From Dyella_B sp035503745 (GTDB lineage: Bacteria > Pseudomonadota > Gammaproteobacteria > Xanthomonadales > Rhodanobacteraceae), in contig NZ_DATJTC010000006.1 in NCBI RefSeq assembly GCF_035503745.1, positions 4,692 to 68,691 of the forward strand: a stretch of DNA of 64,000 nucleotides, written 5' to 3'. The stretch's first letter is position 1, and each line of letters starts with the position of its first letter. The position numbers and the translations under genes are program-made. This document shows, piece after piece, positions 61,918 through 64,000 of this stretch. Below the pieces are notes generated by a model, which was not told where the DNA came from, searched no databases, and saw nothing but the letters and a program-made list of their open reading frames with translations.

Positions 61918-63678
61918 TCATTCGTTACCCGTGGATGAAGGCTTTTCAAGGGTTTCGCGAAGTGCGGCCTGCAAGCGCGCATGCACCTTCACCAACCCTC
62001 GCCAAAGTACGATGGCGAGCACCACCGACACGGCGATGAGCGACAGCGCCACACCCCGGGGCGGCAAGATAGCCGATCCAAGTACACCCACCAGTACCGC
62101 CAGAAACAGCAGGGTGGCCAGCGGTATGAGCTTGGCGAGAACCTGTCGGATCGCTTGCGTATAGGCCCCGGCGAAACGTTCGCTGATACCTAACTCGGCA
62201 AGCAACATGCCCAGGGCCTCCGCCTTGCGGTACACCGCGATCAGCAGCGGCAGTGACAGGAACAGCGCACACGCCCAGATCAGCGAGTGGCGCATGGGCA
62301 GGTCGAGCCCCCAGCGCACGAACCAATGCGCGTTGTGTGCATCCACGTACGCGCCGATGACGAACAACGTAACCACAAGCGCGATGTTCACGGCGATATG
62401 CCAGAGCAGTCGCCGGAACATCGCCGCCAGCGTGGCGTTTTCGTTCACCGGCCGCAGATTCTCCAGCCAGCCGCTGTAACTGATCACCAGCAATCGCACC
62501 GGACGCGGCAGCACGCGCCGTCCGGCCCACGCCAGCAGTTCGGCCGAACGAAACAGATACGGCGACGCCAGCATGCAGATCAACGCGGCGGCCACGGCGA
62601 TGGGATAAATGAAGTCATCGACAGCGTGAAGCGTAAGCCCCAGCGTGGCGATCACAAATGAAAATTCGCCGATCTGCGCCATGCACAGTCCGGCGCGCAA
62701 CGACGTGCGCGGATCGTGCCCGATGAAGAACATGCCGACGGTGCAAACCACCGTCTTGCCGATCATCACGGTCAACGCGACCAGCACCGCCGGCATGGCG
62801 TAATGGGCAAGCTGCGCCGGATCGATCTTCAAGCCGATCGCCACGAAAAACAGCGCCGCGAACATGTCGCGCAAGGGCTCCACCAAATGCACCACGCGCG
62901 GTGCGCTGCGCGCTTCGGCCACCACCGCACCGGCGAGAAACGCCCCCAGCGCGCCGCTGAAACCCAGCCAGACGGCGAGCAGGCTGGTGCCGAAACAGAT
63001 GCCCAGCACGCTCACCAACAAGGTTTCATCGCGATCCAATCCCGCAATGTAATCGACCAGGCGCGGCAACAGCAGCAGGCCGACGATCATGCCGGCAATT
63101 ACAAACAACCCCAGGTGTCCGACTACGCTGAACGCGGTGTGCGTCGCTACCGTTCCACTGATCGCCACCGCCGAGAGCAAGGTGAGGATCACGATGGTCA
63201 GCATGTCTTCGGCGACCAGCATGCCCACGACCAGGCGCGCGAACGGCCAGTGACGCGCGCCGCCTTCCACCAGCGTGCGCGAGGCGACCATCGTGGACGA
63301 CAACGCCATGATGGCGCCGAGAAACAACGCGCTGCGATGGTTCCAGCCAAACAGCAGGCCAAGCTGGTAGCCCACCCACAGCATGAAACCTACTTCGATC
63401 ACCGTCACCAGCAACAATCCGCCGCCCACCTGCCGCAGCTTGCGGACACTGAACTCCAGCCCCAGCGTGAACATGAGCAGGACCACGCCGAGATTGGAAA
63501 TGTCGCTGATGGTCCGCGGGTCGGTCACCAGCACACCCGGCGTATGCGGGCCGATCACCACGCCGGCCAGGATGTAGCCGGGCAGCACGGGCAAGCGAAA
63601 GCGCTGGAAGAGCACCGTCGTCGCGCCGGCCACCAACATCACAAGCGCAAGGTCGCCTATAAAACCGATGTCGTGCAT
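61918..63678 (-). CDS. CPA2-family cation:proton antiporter with extra C-terminal membrane part
   Basis: 586 residues. Residues about 1-390 form the Na+/H+ exchanger fold with 12 or so membrane segments, including LPGYILAGVVIGPH, the Asp-containing VGMLVAEDMLTIVIL and FLAGAVVAEA. No TrkA-N (RCK) domain follows, unlike KefB/KefC; instead there are about four more membrane segments (about 425-575) and a short tail. The ion (K+ or Na+) is unknown. It is divergent from the tRNA pair. Confidence 0.9.
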   Translation of the reverse strand: MHDIGFIGDLALVMLVAGATTVLFQRFRLPVLPGYILAGVVIGPHTPGVLVTDPRTISDISNLGVVLLMFTLGLEFSVRKLRQVGGGLLLVTVIEVGFMLWVGYQLGLLFGWNHRSALFLGAIMALSSTMVASRTLVEGGARHWPFARLVVGMLVAEDMLTIVILTLLSAVAISGTVATHTAFSVVGHLGLFVIAGMIVGLLLLPRLVDYIAGLDRDETLLVSVLGICFGTSLLAVWLGFSGALGAFLAGAVVAEARSAPRVVHLVEPLRDMFAALFFVAIGLKIDPAQLAHYAMPAVLVALTVMIGKTVVCTVGMFFIGHDPRTSLRAGLCMAQIGEFSFVIATLGLTLHAVDDFIYPIAVAAALICMLASPYLFRSAELLAWAGRRVLPRPVRLLVISYSGWLENLRPVNENATLAAMFRRLLWHIAVNIALVVTLFVIGAYVDAHNAHWFVRWGLDLPMRHSLIWACALFLSLPLLIAVYRKAEALGMLLAELGISERFAGAYTQAIRQVLAKLIPLATLLFLAVLVGVLGSAILPPRGVALSLIAVSVVLAIVLWRGLVKVHARLQAALRETLEKPSSTGNE

Positions 63679-63794
63679 GCCCCGCTCCGCGACCTTAAGT
63701 TTCCGTCACAGCTTAAACCGAAGCAGTGTCCAAGCCGCGAGCCAGGAACGGTTCCTCGGGGTCATCGGACGGTGTGTTTTTTGTAAAAAAACGC

Positions 63795-63823
63795 TTGACG
63801 GAATTGTGAACCCATCCTATTCT
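63795..63823 (+). promoter_or_regulatory. Sigma-70 type promoter of the tRNA pair
   Basis: TTGACG (-35) and TATTCT (-10) are 17 bases apart and lie about 20 bases before tRNA-Ala, with the G+C-rich stretch typical of a stringently controlled promoter just after. Confidence 0.8.
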
Positions 63824-63840
63824 TTCGTGCTTCCAGCGGC

Positions 63841-63916
<76 letters not shown>

Positions 63917-63924
63917 ACACATAC

Positions 63925-64000
63925 GTCCCCATCGTCTAGAGGCCTAGGACATCACCCTTTCACGGTGGCGACCGGGGTTCGAATCCCCGTGGGGACGCCA
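63925..64000 (+). tRNA. tRNA-Glu(UUC)
   Basis: Acceptor stem GTCCCCA/TGGGGAC with GCCA at the window end, anticodon loop CTTTCAC giving anticodon TTC, T-arm with GGTTCGAATCC. 76 bases, complete exactly to base 64000. Follows tRNA-Ala and is in tandem with it. Confidence 0.97.

Overview
This 64 kb window is chromosomal DNA of a high-G+C gammaproteobacterium. The gene orders rpoE-rseA-degP-lepA-lepB-DUF4845-rnc-era-recO, serS-rarA-lolA-ftsK and trxB-(FemAB-like)-aat, together with a UMP/6-oxopurine style methylthioinosine phosphorylase next to hpt and nagZ, fit the order Lysobacterales (Xanthomonadales), most likely Rhodanobacteraceae (Dyella/Rhodanobacter/Luteibacter-like). The family-level placement is an inference from gene order and content, not from a database search.

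Positions 1-7610 are accessory DNA that ends at the 3' end of a tRNA-Ser(UGA) gene. The piece carries a tyrosine integrase next to the tRNA, a MOBQ (MobA/MobL) relaxase, an oriT-like hairpin plus nic-like sequence, and cargo: a GHKL (Hsp90/MORC-type) ATPase fused to a PD-(D/E)XK nuclease, a two-gene module with a HEPN-type protein, and two small membrane proteins. It reads as an integrative mobilizable element carrying probable anti-phage genes. Its far end lies outside the window. This is the most novel part of the window.

Positions 7611-64000 are mostly core genome. The first block (7.6-22 kb) holds serS, rarA, lolA, ftsK, trxB and aat; a TonB receptor / PAP2 phosphatase pair plus a DUF1275 protein sit between rarA and lolA. 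Next (22-34 kb) comes a metabolic stretch: an HD-GYP protein, an acetyl-CoA hydrolase/transferase family enzyme, a cardiolipin-synthase-like phospholipase D, xseA, an acetolactate synthase-like ThDP enzyme with an aldehyde dehydrogenase, and an AraC regulator divergent from a zinc alcohol dehydrogenase. At 34-44 kb are yigZ, an ABC exporter, a cold-shock gene, a salvage cluster (methylthioinosine phosphorylase, hpt, nagZ), a CYTH protein, rlmD, a YdbH/AsmA-like protein and a stand-alone REC-HPt protein. At 44-56 kb lies the envelope-stress and translation operon, headed by a perfect sigma-E type promoter, and preceded by a GAF-GGDEF-EAL protein with a small coupled partner. The last part (56-64 kb) has fadJ-like beta-oxidation, DUF2058, slyX, ugd, an FKBP isomerase, a CPA2 antiporter, and a tRNA-Ala/tRNA-Glu pair with its own promoter.

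Several regulatory structures can be read directly: two 21-bp-spaced direct repeats (AraC-type geometry), one upstream of the acetolactate synthase operon and one in the AraC/alcohol dehydrogenase divergent region; a 28-bp stem hairpin that contains both stop codons of two convergent genes; and several intrinsic terminators. No rRNA, CRISPR array or insertion sequence was seen.
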